Shown here in pieces: positions 11,228 to 22,454 of a stretch of 64,000 nucleotides of DNA. The DNA comes from Erodium maritimum (lineage: Eukaryota > Streptophyta > Magnoliopsida > Geraniales > Geraniaceae): contig OY997588.1 of assembly GCA_963921825.1 (NCBI GenBank), forward strand, positions 136,183,203-136,247,202. Reading direction: 5' to 3'. A program made the translations under genes and the position numbers. Position 1 is the stretch's first letter. Every line of letters starts with the position of its first letter. The notes beneath the pieces were generated by a model. The model was not told where the DNA came from, searched no databases, and saw only the letters and a list, made by a program, of their open reading frames with translations.

Positions 11228-12915
11228 TGTTAGTCTTAGTGCCCGTAGTTCAATCCTAAATGTCCAAATGTATATATCATCGTTAGCAATAAAATTAAAG
11301 CGGCTTTATATTACTTATGTGTTGGAGTAATATATCGATGTGTGCTCTGATCTATGCCCACCATGCGAATAGAACCATAGATCGAGATAGATCACACTCG
11401 ATGGGTCCCTAGTCAACAAAGCTTCACTAGAAGCGACTAGTATGAAAGATGGTTCTTTATGGCTTACGTTCTGTTAGTCATTGGAATGAGATTCCGGAGT
11501 CTGATCATAGATATCATGTGGGACATGATATTGGACGACCCGCCCTGAATATGTGCCATAGATTAAGTCATGAACATATTCAGTGTTGTAGCTTGTCATG
11601 TATCCTTAGACCAAGGAGTCTTTGTGATCGCTATGTAGTCAACAACTGAGTTTGACCTGAGCCTAACGTTGTCCGTAACAGGGCTTCCATAACGGCCAGG
11701 ATTGGCTTGGGGACGGGCTACATGAGTGACACGAAAGACGGCTAAGGGATTTATCCCTCATACTAAGGTATGGGAAAGATATCGGTTCTCGGCCGCTTGA
11801 TCGAGAGTGACTGGAAGAATAGCATGGCCATGCACATGATACTGGGTATCATATCTTCAGTCATCTCACATATCAAGGAACGGTGATTGAGAATAATAAG
11901 GATGACGACTTTATGCCTTATCTCAATCATGATATCGAAGATAAAAGGATAATGACAGGGACGACGGAAAGGTTAGAATCGACAGGGTCGATTCGTTATG
12001 TAGTGTCAGGAAATACTAAAGTCTCGTTAGTTGCCACTTAAATAGGATCAAGTAAAATGGGATTTTACGTTGATCAATTGACATGCATAAACCTAAGGGT
12101 CACACCGGAGGATGAAACTCATTGACACATTTATGGAGAATGGCCAAAAGGGAGTTGTCTCGGGACAGGACCAAAACTGGGTTTTGGGTCATGTGCCCGT
12201 AAGTGAATAGGACTTTACGGATCGAGACAAGGCTTGGAGTCTTGTGATTGATCGCGTCGGATAATGTTGGACATTTCCGGTATGGAAGGCATGGAGGCGA
12301 TGAGCGAATCACGGGACCTCGTTGGAAATAGCCACGGGCCATGTTCCAAGAGGCCCATGAAAGGCCCATGCAACCAAGGCCCATGGAACTAATTAATCAA
12401 GTCTTGATTAATTAGTATTAAGTAAGCAAGACAAGGATTAAGGTGTTGGTGATTCACCACCTAACCCAATCTTGTCTTGTCATACTTTGTCCTATTTACA
12501 CCTTACTTGACATCATACTTGTCCCATGCCTTTAGTTGGACAAGTATGGGTTTTGTTATGTTTAAGTCATCTTTTTTCAACATAACAAACACAAGACAAG
12601 AATAGGAAACACATTTTCTCTCCCTCTTCCATGGCCATTTCGGGTTTGGCTAGTTTCCACCTCCATTTTTGTGTTCTTGAGTCCTCAAAGAGAAGAACTA
12701 CGTGGCTTTGATTCCCATGTGGATACGTAGGCGTCTTGGAGACTCAAGTCAATCATTCGTTAACCGGTGTTCTTGTTTTGGTAAGAGATAGTGCTGAATT
12801 TTTCTCTTGTGAATCCATTCTTTGTTAGTTGTTTCATGGTTTTAATCGTCTCTTGGTTTGTATTGATTTTCCGCTGCGAGTTGGTTCATCTCCAACCCTA
12901 CCTCGAGACCCAACA
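11228..12915 (+). mobile_element. Solo LTR, family A copy 1 (1,688 bases)
   Basis: Begins TGTTAGTCTTAG and ends CGAGACCCAACA, i.e. 5'-TG...CA-3'. A perfect 5-base duplication TCAGT flanks it (11223-11227 and 12916-12920). There is no protein-coding interior. An element of the same length and nearly the same sequence lies inverted at 61345-63032 with its own duplication. In the stretch compared (about 480 bases) there are three differences, so both are young. A single LTR between matching duplications is the usual product of recombination between the two LTRs of one element. The superfamily (Copia or Ty3) is not determinable here. Confidence 0.85.
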
Positions 12916-13630
12916 TCAGTAAGGGTTGTATCCTTGACCTGAGAGGTAGCTCAAGGAGATGATCATGTGTAATTCTGACATTGTTGAAGTTATGTCTGAG
13001 ATAGCAAAGTCAATATTCCGAAATACCAAGTGATTCGACTGAGAAAAGGTATGGCTGAAGTAGCTTCAACTTGCTCCAAAGGATAAAATGAACATCACCC
13101 TGTGGATTGTAAGAATTCCATAATAACTGCACAGTGGGGAGAAAGTCAGGGTGCTTGAGCTAGACATTAAGAAATATGCGGGAGGTTTTGGCCAGGGGGT
13201 GCTTGTTACCAGAATTCGATTCCCATTGAGGAGCTTGCCATTGAAATATATAGGATGGCTCTGTCCGCAGCAACTTGTGATGAGAGGTGAAGGCAGGTTA
13301 TTTTTGGCCGGTTTTGGTACGATTTACGGGAGATCGATCGCTTGGAAGTTACCAAAGTGCTTGAAGGATCCCTGAAGGTGGTGGTCGGTGCCAGATTACA
13401 AATGAAGACAGATAATAGTTTAGGAGGTGGAGGGAGGCGAGGGCTCGACGGGCTTAATGGTGACCAGGGAGGTTGAAAATGGCGAGTCTTGTTTGCCCTA
13501 GCCGGTCGTCGGCACGAGGGTTCTGAAGACACGATTTTGGTGACGGTTGCGGGCAAGAATAGAAGGGACGGGCCCCCAATCCTTTTTTCCTTTGATCAGC
13601 CAGGTCTTGTCGTTCGAAGACCAGCCATAA
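12916..13630. other. Continuation of the split locus; coding-like but unrecognised fragments
   Basis: Plus-strand text such as IEELAIEIYRMALSAATCDE (about 13222-13281) looks like an exon, but the surrounding frames are broken and I do not recognise the family. It joins to 10818-11227 if the solo LTR is removed. It could be a decayed gene or a captured fragment. Confidence 0.35.
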
Positions 13631-15860
13631 GAGCTCACACAACAGGTCGGCCCGGATCGCGTCCCGCGGGCCGGGCCGTGTTTTTGCGGGACGCAAGCCG
13701 TCCCGTTGTGGGACGGCTTTTTCCCGTACCACAAAAACACAGGCCGGGCCGAGGCCCGCGTCTTGCGGCTCGGTTTCAAGGGACGAGCGTCCCGGTTCGT
13801 CCAGCCAGTCAATAGGAGGCCGCCACATGGCAATTCGGAGAAAAAAAATTCCGGTCGTTGGGCAATGGTCGGAAACGGTAATATTTTTATTTATTAATTA
13901 ACAAATTCCTAATTTCTAACCCTATAAATACCTCAACCTCATTCTCATCACTCACTCATTCTCCAATTTCACTCTCCCATTCCTAAATTGCACTCTCTCG
14001 TTCCCAATATCCTCGTGAAAAATGTCGGACGACGAAAATACCTGTTCACATTCATCGAATGGTGGACAACGTAGGGCGGATGACGAACAATGAAGGTCGG
14101 AGGATTTCAGATTGTCCCCCGAGAACCTAGCAGGCAGCCTCCGCGATATGTTAACGCAACCTGGTGAGAACTCCGCTTTCTCCCCCTATATGCAATCGGA
14201 TTCGAGCTTAGGTACTTCCAAACTATCGTTTATTGTTGTAATTTATTTTCTGTAATTTATTTTTGTAATTTATTGTTGTAATTTATTTATTTTAATTTAT
14301 TTTTATAATTTAATTTTTTTAGTTTATTTTTCAAGGTCAAATCCACCAACCGCAATTCCACCCATCGCAACCACAATTCCACCTATCGTAACTGCAATGG
14401 TACCGGTTGTCGCCGCCGTAAGGTTACCAGCCGTCATCGCTTCCACCACAATACTATTCGTACCCCGATTACTCACTACACACTGGCACTTGTATGTCAT
14501 CACAGTCATCCTCTATCAGTCCTTCCCAACAACGACATCGAACAACAACACAAGCACGGAAGAAATGGACCATCGAGGTGGATAGCACCTCATACGAATG
14601 TGGCTCTCGACAACAACAGACCCGATTAAGGGAAACTCCCAAACCGGAGATACATTCTGGTGCATTGTTGCGAACAAGTACAACGCGACCAGAGAACACC
14701 CTTATTTCGGGTGGAATGCAATAAAAAAAAACATTGGGCCTCACATTAGTGGCGGACAAAGAGGTTCCTCGGTTATCTGAAGACCTCGAAGTCCGAGTAC
14801 CATAGCGGATGGAACCATGATGACCACATGAGAGCGGCGAAGCAGATGTGGTTCTATACCCCGGAGCAAGATAGAACGTCTAGTCACCCGAAAACATTCG
14901 ACCTCGATCATTGGGTTGAGTTGCTTGAGAGCGATAAGAAGTTCAATGCTAAGGAAGGCACCATGGCTAATATACACCGACAACGCCTACAACGACAACG
15001 CTTGGATGAGGCTGAGAATTATAGCTCAACCCCACCCACAAGTACAGGTGAAGATTACACATCTGTCGCTGGTGAGTCTCAAGCACCAGAATGGGCATCT
15101 TGCGATCTGAACGAGGGAGGTGAGGTCCCTCTCAACGAAACACCCCCCCTCCCATACGACCGATACAGGTCCCTCTCTAACACCTCGCTAAACGCGACTG
15201 TTGGACAAGAAGGCTTCAAAGAGGAAGGGGAACAACCTCACAGACCAAATAACTTCCATGGCGGAGCTGGAACGATCAAGGTCCGAAGGAAACCTAGAAA
15301 GGACCCGCCTATTTCAGCAGTTAACCGACCGGTTGCAACAATACTACGACAAATACAATGCCTTGGACGAAAAGGATACCTCCAACTTCAACGAAAGCCA
15401 GTTGAGACGACATGATTCGCTGAAGTCTAGAATTTGGGAACTTATGGAAGAGATTGAAGCTGAAATTAAAGCTCTTCGACAACAACAACAACCACCACCA
15501 CAATGATTCTTGAACTTGTAATTGTATTCTTGAACTTGTATTTTGTTGGGGTTGTATTAGAAGGGGATGAATAAAAGTTCAAATTCATTTTTATTCGTGT
15601 TAAATTTATTGGTTATTATTTTATATTATCATTGCTTATTTTTTTCAGATTCATTTCAATTTTATATAATATTAACTGTTTTAATACAGAATTAAATCAA
15701 ACAGTAAAATATCAATTAATAAATCAGTCAGCATTCAGTTTAATATCTACTAACAATCCAAAACTCAATCCAGGACTCACCATTGTAAAACACAGTTTAT
15801 TTTGAGTCATTCATCTTACTATTTTGAGTCAGCATTCAAGCCCTTCTATTGTACATGTTC
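13631..15860 (+). mobile_element. Non-autonomous Harbinger-like element, copy 2 (2,230 bases)
   Basis: Flanked by TAA on both sides (13628-13630 and 15861-15863). The ends GAGCTCACACAACAG and, inverted, GAACATGTACAATAG are degenerate terminal repeats related to copy 1. Subterminal blocks are shared with copy 1: GGGCCG-rich sequence at the left, and at the right the region around 15790-15845 with ACAGTTTATTTTGAGTC. It carries a broken ORF1 (Myb/SANT-like) but no transposase ORF. Confidence 0.65.
14022..15506 (+). pseudogene. Harbinger ORF1-like protein (Myb/SANT-like, trihelix-type), broken
   Basis: A start at 14022 (MSDDENTCSH) precedes an intron-like T/A-rich gap at about 14213-14335. A SANT/Myb-like segment follows at about 14597-14780 (LWLSTTTDPIKGN, QTGDTFWCIVANKYNATRE), then FDLDHWVELLESDKKF near 14900, and a charged coiled-coil C-terminus at 15240-15500 ending in glutamines. 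This layout matches plant Harbinger ORF1 proteins, which help the transposase bind DNA. Internal stops and at least three frame changes show it is inactive. Confidence 0.6.
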
Positions 15861-15919
15861 TAAATTGCCTGAGAAGAACCCAAAGCTCTCAGTTCAGCTT
15901 CAGTATATTTGCCCATCAG

Positions 15920-16498
15920 TTAATAGTATATGTTCTTAACATTCTCCAACCCAGGTGGTGGAGCCTGTGAAGAAGAGGTGGCCATTTTTTCATCTTCTTG
16001 AACCTGTTTAGCAGAAAGGGTTAATATCATAAAGCACCCCACAAGTATACACGTTTTTCAAATAACACACTAAGTTATGATTTTTTTCATGTGGCACACC
16101 TATGTACCAACAAATTATCAAAGTTTGTTGATACATAGGTGTGCCACATGAAAAAATCGTTGATACATAGGTGTGCCACATGAAAAAATCATAACTTAGT
16201 GTGTTATTTGAAAAACGTGTATACTTATATGGTGCTTTATGATATTAACCCTAGCAGAAATTATCACCGACTTGAGTGATTTCCAATTTCCACCCGCACC
16301 CTTTTTGAAGAATAGTTTCCTTCCATCCAAGATATCCTTTCCTTCATACGTTTTAAGTAGATCTTCTCTAATCTCTGTGTCGGTTTGTGAGACCAGATCA
16401 ACACTTTTGCCATCACTTTCTGGTACATGAAGATTCTTAGTAAATCTTGTAACTTGTTTAAACCCAGGTGGCGGTCCTAAGGAGGAAGAGGAAGCCAT
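15920..16498 (-). pseudogene. Small unrecognised ORF interrupted by a Mutator-like MITE
   Basis: The minus-strand ATG at 16498 opens a frame starting MASSSSLGPPPGFKQ. It runs to the MITE at 16251, and if the MITE plus one 9-base duplication is left out the same frame continues to a stop at 15920 (336 bases, 111 residues). The second part holds a similar module, MATSSSQAPPPGLENV, so the ORF has two N-terminus-like repeats. I do not recognise the family. Harbinger copy 2 lies just downstream, and a hAT element sits 9 bases upstream of the ATG, separating it from any promoter. Confidence 0.45.
16018..16251. mobile_element. Mutator-like foldback MITE (234 bases)
   Basis: Both ends read GGGTTAATATCATAAAGCACC when taken inward, with roughly 95-base inverted arms that make the element almost a palindrome. 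The perfect 9-base duplication TAGCAGAAA flanks it (16009-16017 and 16252-16260), as expected for Mutator-like elements. It carries a short direct duplication of TGTGCCACATGAAAAAATC in the right arm. Confidence 0.9.
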
Positions 16499-16507
16499 TA
16501 TCATAAG

Positions 16508-18155
16508 CAGAGCCGGCCCTGAGGCCAAGCAGCCCAAGCCATCGCTTGGGGCTCAAAAATTTTCAAAAAAATTGAAGGGTATATGTGTAATTTTATATAA
16601 ATAATACAAAAGCCCAAATACAGAAACGGTCCGAAGTCCAAAACGCACGCCTACTCGGCCACTCAAGCCAAACGCGTCCATTCCCATTCCCATTGGTTTT
16701 ACGATCAGAGACAGAGGCAGAGCCGGACCTCACGCACAGCTCTCGGCGGTGGCGAAGACCTTCACTCCGTCGCCTATCCAGGAGCTCTCTTACCTTGCTC
16801 AGCGATGCAACGCCATCAACCTCGCCGAAGGCTTCCCGGACTTCCCCGCACCTTCCCACATCAAAAACGCCGCCGTTTCCGCCATTAATTCCGACTTCAA
16901 CCCGTACAGGTTCGATTTATCTAAATTAGGTCTTCGAAACTACCCAAATTGCTTGAATTTTGATATTGTGTTCTTCAAATTGAAATTATCCCCGAATGTT
17001 GTGAACTGTAATGTCAGGCATGTGCAAGGAATCTGTGACCATGTAGTGGATATAGTGAAGACAATGCATGGGTTATACTTGGATCCTCTCAATGATATAG
17101 CTATCTGTTGTGGCCAAACTAAGGCTTTTACCACCTGAATATGATTGGAATTTTGATTAATTATTGAATTTCAAGGCCATATTTTGTATGACTAACTATG
17201 CCCACAGCAATACCATGCAGCCATTGTGTTTGGTTCTATTGTATGTGGACAAATTCATGAAGTCTTTTCTATGGACTATACTATTGTAGGAATACAATCA
17301 AGTGAAAACCATAACATGTAATACAAACTAAGAACCCTAAATAGTCATTAGATCAAGTTAAAAGAATAGTTCTGACTAAAAAAATCATTAATGAGTAATG
17401 ACGTGAATTGTAAATATGTTGAAGTTTAAATTTATTTTATAATCAACCCCTAAAAATCATGGGCATTGGGATCCACTTGATCTAATGGCTATCTAAGGTG
17501 TTCTTAGTTTGTATTAATATTTGTTTAAGTTCCCATTTTTGTTCTTCCCTGATCAAATAAAATCACCCTCTCCCTAAAATCCTTCAATACTAGAGAATCT
17601 TTAATTTGATTTCGTATCTGTTGTATTTTCAGGTATATGAGCATATAACATTCGACAACAGGAAACATATGTCCCTTGCCTCTCTTCCTGGGATGCAACT
17701 CCGGACTATCATCACTTCTTCATTATCTAAAACCTTCAGTGTTACAGGTCAGGGTCAAAGCTGGTACCTTTTTTCGATATTGTCTGGCGAAATCTGATTT
17801 GGATTCTATCAATCTTTAACCCTTTTAAAGACCCTTTTAAAGACTGTTATAGTTCTTTAAACCGCTGTTATTACTCAATATGAATTAGGGGTAACTTCAT
17901 TAACATCCCCTTCGACTTTGTTTCTAACATACACATGGTAAAGGTGAGGTGTTATTGGTAACGCATTGCCACCTTTCGTTTATCATCAAAAACACCCGGA
18001 TTGTGTCATTTTGCCCCCAAAAAACAATTGGTAAATGGGAAAGGTGACAGTGTGTTCCTAATAGAACCATCACATTTTCTGTGTAAAAAAAATCGAGATT
18101 AAGGGGCTCAAAAAAATGAGTCGTTTGGGGCTCCAAATTCTCAGGGCCGGCCCTG
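16508..18155. mobile_element. hAT element carrying an aminotransferase gene fragment (1,648 bases)
   Basis: Terminal inverted repeats CAGAGCCGGCCCTGAG and CAGGGCCGGCCCTGAG are flanked by a perfect 8-base duplication ATCATAAG (16500-16507 and 18156-18163), the hAT hallmark. Subterminal GGGGCTC blocks occur at both ends. There is no transposase. The interior instead holds exons and introns of a class I aminotransferase gene, so this is a gene-capturing, non-autonomous hAT. Confidence 0.9.
16749..17753 (+). pseudogene. Captured fragment of a kynurenine/methionine-type class I aminotransferase
   Basis: Exon 1 (to about 16909) encodes TPSPIQELSYLAQRCNAINL and GFPDFPAPSHIKNAA. A GT-AG intron (about 16910-17016) follows. 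Exon 2 encodes HVQGICDHVVDIVKTMHGL and DIAICCGQTKAF. A later exon after an intron ending TTTTCAG (about 17634) encodes VYEHITFDN and SLSKTFSVTG. These are family motifs of plant class I aminotransferases, and the lysine of SLSK corresponds to the PLP-binding lysine. The exons between GQTKAF and VYEHITF, and everything after SVTG, are absent, so no active enzyme can be made. Retained introns show the capture was of genomic DNA, not mRNA. Confidence 0.85.
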
Positions 18156-18163
18156 ATCATAAG

Positions 18164-18529
18164 AATTCAAAGGGGTCTAGTGTTTGAAACTTTACCTTGC
18201 TGATGGTTAAGGTTTCAATGTAAATGGCTATATAAAGACCAGAAAAGTCGAGAAATTATTAAAATCAAGTTCAGAATAATACGATTTTTGTAAATAAAAA
18301 TAGTGTTCCTAGATTTTTGAAGCATAGTTGTGACAACATAGTAAAAAGTGAAAAGCCAAGTATGGGAGGCTTATTCGGTGAATGAGACAGTTAGGATCCG
18401 GCGCTATCCCTTAGGTAAATGCACAAGTTTTGAAGAGTAAGTACTTGAATGTTCTAACTAGTTATGTTCACAAAATCCCCTACAGTACTGAAGCATCACC
18501 AGTCTTTGATGTTGTGTATAAATATCAAG
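18164..18529. other. 3' flank of GOS12
   Basis: AT-rich sequence between the hAT element and the GOS12 stop codon, probably containing the 3' UTR of GOS12 (minus strand). No other feature seen. Confidence 0.5.
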
Positions 18530-21500
18530 CTATTTTGAGAGCCAATATATCATAAGGAACAACATACAAGCTGCAATGACTGCAGACAGAATCAGAGTGT
18601 CTCTCGAACGCTTCCTTCTAATCGAACCTGTAATGATTGGAAACGAATATAAATACTAATGGTCATGAAAACAAACAAGCATGTTGTGTTTGGTAATACC
18701 AAGTAGGCCGCGTATGACAGGGAACTTGTCACTTAACAGCTTGACCTTCCCTTGAACATCCCCAAAGAAGCCCCTTTGAGACCCAAGAACTGCTCTTGTT
18801 GTTTGAGCTTGGTTAATTACATCATCTATCTGCACAAGGTTCAACCGCTGTCATGTTGATAGAAATCGAACAGCCATGTATTGATATGATGAATGTTAAA
18901 CTTCCTTTAACCCCAAAACTTTTAGTAAGTAAAATGAAAGAGAATTCTCACATGAGATATACTTCCATGAATGGCGGCTCTCTCTCTCTCGTAATAAATG
19001 CATTCTTGGTGACAGGTTCCCTGATGCCTGCATGAAGTTAAGCTCAGCTATAAGACAGAACAGTATTAACAGTAACAAGATTAAGGCATGAAAGAAATAA
19101 TTTTGTTCATTACACATGGCTTAGTTTTGAATTTGAATCTTATGCACCTTATACTCGCTGATATCGTCCCTGACAGAACTCAGAAGCTCTGCATGCTCCT
19201 TCATTGAGTTGATGTTTCCCTTGGTTCGTCTGAACTCCTAACAAAATATAAACTGTTTATTCAATAGGCCTTTTACAAGTATCCAGATCTTCACAGTGAA
19301 GTACATTAGTCAATAAAAAGGTCTTGGATTTTATCCAAGCACAATAACTGGAGAGATCAAAACTGAAGCAAAAACCCTTACAAAGTAATACTCCCTCCGC
19401 TCCAAAATAAGTGTCCACTTTGATTTCTAGCAAAAATTAATTGCCCGCTTTCCCACCATGTCCCCATATGCTACCTCTCCCTAAGATACTTAACACACTC
19501 AGACAAGGATTATGTAGGCAATGCATGTCTTTTTCATCAAAAGGAAACTGGACACTTACTTTGGAAAATCCATTTTACGGAAGGTGGACAATATTTTTTG
19601 GAACAGAGGGAGTAAATAAATAGTACAAAACTATACAGCAAGAAAGTTAGTTCTCTTTACAACTTTTTCCCCATGGGCTACAGAAAATAACTATTTCTCC
19701 ATTGCTAAACTTCCTCAGCATTTCAAAGTCCAAACTAAGGGGAGAACTTTTAAAGCAAACTCTGTAAGTAAATGATTTTACCATTAAACTTCAAAGCCTA
19801 GTAAACCAAGAAAGTTGTGGGGCACGGGCATCTAAATTATGGGTAATCATATACTATAACTACAAACAGAGAAGATAGTTCAAAGCACCAGATATCCTTA
19901 ATCTTCAGTATACAAAATTTAACCATATTAATAGTGCCAAACATCTGGAGTAAGAGCTAAGAAGATTCCTTTTAGTTCCAGTTCACTGATCTTAAGAAAG
20001 CTAAATCTGATTAGTTTGAGCACTTGTTGGACATGAGAAATTAATCTTGATTGCAATACCTGAGTGCGGAGGCCAAGCTTAAGCCGAAAAAGTACAATTT
20101 TCATCATCCCTACCATGAATTATTTTGTCTAGACAATCATTATCGTCACTAAGCCCCACTACTCATGGTTTAAAAAACGCTTTGAGGCGAGGCGGTAAAA
20201 TTGAGCCTCAAGGCGGCGCCTCACAGGGTCATTTGAGGCTTACACCTCGGAACCCATAAGGCGTGAGCCTCACCAACCGCCACTTACCATTGAGGCGTAC
20301 AACTCAAATTTGAGGTGTGTTTTGGGGCGTTTTTTTGACTTTTTGGTTGGGTTATGCTAAATAATTAATTGGGCTTTGTAAAAATAAAAGATGTAAATAT
20401 CTAAAAAAAATTGCTAATGAAAAACTAATCAAAGCCGCGGAAAGGGTTGTGTTTTGCTTCTTGGACCGTAGCGTAAAAAAAAATATATATTGATCTATAT
20501 ATTGATCTAGCCAGATTTAAATTGTAGATTGCACTTTACCATCAAGTTTGGCTGAACTTGATCATTAGTGTTCAGTTCATCGGTTAATGAAAACGCCTCA
20601 TTCTCAATTTCTGCCTTTTATAACCTTGGCCCCACCTATAGACTTTCAGCCCCACTTCAACATGAGCAAGTTCTTAATGCCTGCATGTTGAGGCCAAGCC
20701 TCAATGCCAAAGGGGAAAGAAGATTTGCTACAAGCCCAGTGCTATATATAAAGCTACAGACCAAAGGGAACCTATTATTGGCAGTCCATCCATCATAAAA
20801 ACAAGATTGCTATACTGCACTGATTTACCCTGATAAAGCATGATAATGTACAGTCTTTATTATTAGACCTGCAACTTTAGCAGATGCCAAAGATCGAGAG
20901 GAAAACATTTCCCGTGAACTTTACTTTCTATGTTTATTAAGACAATATTCTTCAGGTAAACCTTAATGAAAGAAACTAATACATTCCAGAATGTTAATTC
21001 AAATTAGGACCCCAGTGAAGTAGCCATCTATAGGTCTTTTTTATCAAATTCAGTTGCAATTCACATAATAGAACCAACAATTGATCATATAAAATAGAAG
21101 ATGAAAAGTTAAGAATCACTACATTGTAAATACTCCTTATATCATAGCTGATTACAAAAATCTTAATTTTTTACTTTCTATATTTAGAGTACATGTGTTT
21201 GACCATGTCCAGGTTATATCAACCCCGCAACACAGGAACATATCAAGTAATGATGCTAAATTTAATTGACCATGTAAGGCTGAGGAAGAGACATCTAGAA
21301 ATCAAGTGAAAAAGTAGAACGAAACATAAACAAATAAAATTTTATTTGTAGATATAACCTGGGTGAACTCATGAAGTATGTCTCTGTGCCTTGCTAGCTT
21401 CTGAGTCACTGAAGTAGTTGGTGCAGCAGATGCAGCACATCGACTCATAGCATCATTAATATCGAGTAGCTTCTCGAGTAAGGACTGAATTTCCATTTCC

Positions 21501-22082
21501 ACAGATTTGAATGACCTGCTGGACCCAACAGTTGGGGACCCAGCATCCACATAACCTAAACATAAAAACATATATCTCAATGTATAATAAAAGGGCATTA
21601 CTGAAGGGCCAAAAAACACAGAAATACTCTCTTTCTGTGTACACTACATTAATCTCTCTTCCAAATGGATTTAGAATTGGATCATCCAATATCCTCTCCA
21701 CATTCAAGCTTAGTAGCATAACTATCTCATTCTCTCCCATTTCTTCTATCACCAACAAAGTACAAATTATCACCATATTCTCCCTTTCCAATACTTGAAA
21801 TTGAGATCCACAGTTTCACAGACTAAAAGAAACCCAGTACTATCTATGACTCAAATTTCACATCAACTACTCATAAATCACAGTAATAATCAAAATGCAA
21901 TGGGTAACAAAACACAATTATAGAAACCATAGAGAATTGAGAAGCGAACCTCCTTGCGTAAATCGAGCGCCGAGCTTGGCATAAGAAGATAGCTTGACAT
22001 CAAGATCGCCCTCGATCTTACGAGCCTCCCTCCTCAGCTCCTCCCATCCGGACTCCTGCAGCTCGGGACTCAGATCGGACAT
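18530..22082 (-). CDS. GOS12: Golgi SNARE GOS12 (Qb-SNARE, GOS28-like), six exons
   Basis: Exons by position: 21950-22082, 21359-21555, 19148-19237, 18952-19027, 18700-18829, 18530-18627. All introns read GT-AG on the minus strand. The protein opens MSDLSPELQESGWEELRREA, has the Habc region and a Qb SNARE motif (HIDDVINQAQTTRAVLGSQR), and ends in a tail anchor (TLILSAVIAACMLFLMIYWL) followed by SK and a stop. Total coding length is 724 bases; without four bases it is 720 (239 residues, the length I recall for Arabidopsis GOS12). The extra four sit in a GA run in exon 4, where the frame leaves the expected RERAAIHGSIS. Either the allele is broken or the run is a sequence error. The protein drives vesicle fusion at the Golgi. 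Confidence 0.92.
18979..18998 (-). repeat. GA run in GOS12 exon 4
   Basis: Thirteen alternating G/A bases on the minus strand within the codons for LLRER. Family conservation predicts nine here (or fifteen to stay in frame). The run is a classic slippage site. Confidence 0.75.
19391..19613. mobile_element. Stowaway-like MITE in GOS12 intron 2
   Basis: Begins CTCCCTCCGCTCCAAAATAA and ends with the inverted form (TTTTTTGGAACAGAGGGAG), flanked by TA on both sides. The CTCCCTC terminus, small size and TA duplication are those of Tc1/mariner-derived Stowaway elements, common in plant introns. Confidence 0.85.
20168..20335. repeat. GAGGCG-rich dispersed repeat in GOS12 intron 2
   Basis: A compact stretch with many GAGGCG/GCCTC words (for example AACGCTTTGAGGCGAGGCGG and CTCAAGGCGGCGCCTC) forming short inverted repeats in otherwise AT-rich intron sequence. 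It looks like a transposon piece, but no termini or duplication were identified. Confidence 0.4.
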
Positions 22083-22454
22083 TTGGAACCCCAATTACAA
22101 TACCAATCTGGGTTCGGAGCCAGCTCCTCCTTGTCCTTCCTGACACACGCAGAAACAATACGGATCCAGACCCACAAACCGTTTCTTCTTCCTCCCGATT
22201 CTTCTTCCTATGTTGGTTCTACGGTGGCAATGCACGTTGCTGAGCCAGTTAGTTATTACAGTTGAGATTGTCAGTAATTGCACCTCTGGTTCGATCTTCT
22301 TCTCTCTTTGATCTGCTTGATGGAAAAGGAGATGGGCTTTTCTCCGACCATCACATTTTATGGACTATGCATCTTGACCGTTAAAATTGTAATCAGAAGT
22401 GACGGATATGATGCAAGATGAGTATGAACCATAAATATTTGGATACACTACGCA
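22083..22454. other. GOS12 upstream region
   Basis: Sequence upstream of the GOS12 ATG, with a pyrimidine-rich stretch likely to include its 5' leader and core promoter. No clear TATA box was identified. It ends at the T-run that marks the LINE tail. Confidence 0.45.

Noticed and set aside
12100-12384. 94-codon ORF present in both family A solo LTRs (the other at 61876-62160)
   Set aside because: Conserved only because the two copies are young. It lies antisense in an LTR, and 3 of 94 codons differ in residue, with no sign of protein constraint.
16593-16859. 88-codon minus ORF in the hAT
   Set aside because: Antisense to the captured aminotransferase exon, whose plus-strand identity is clear.
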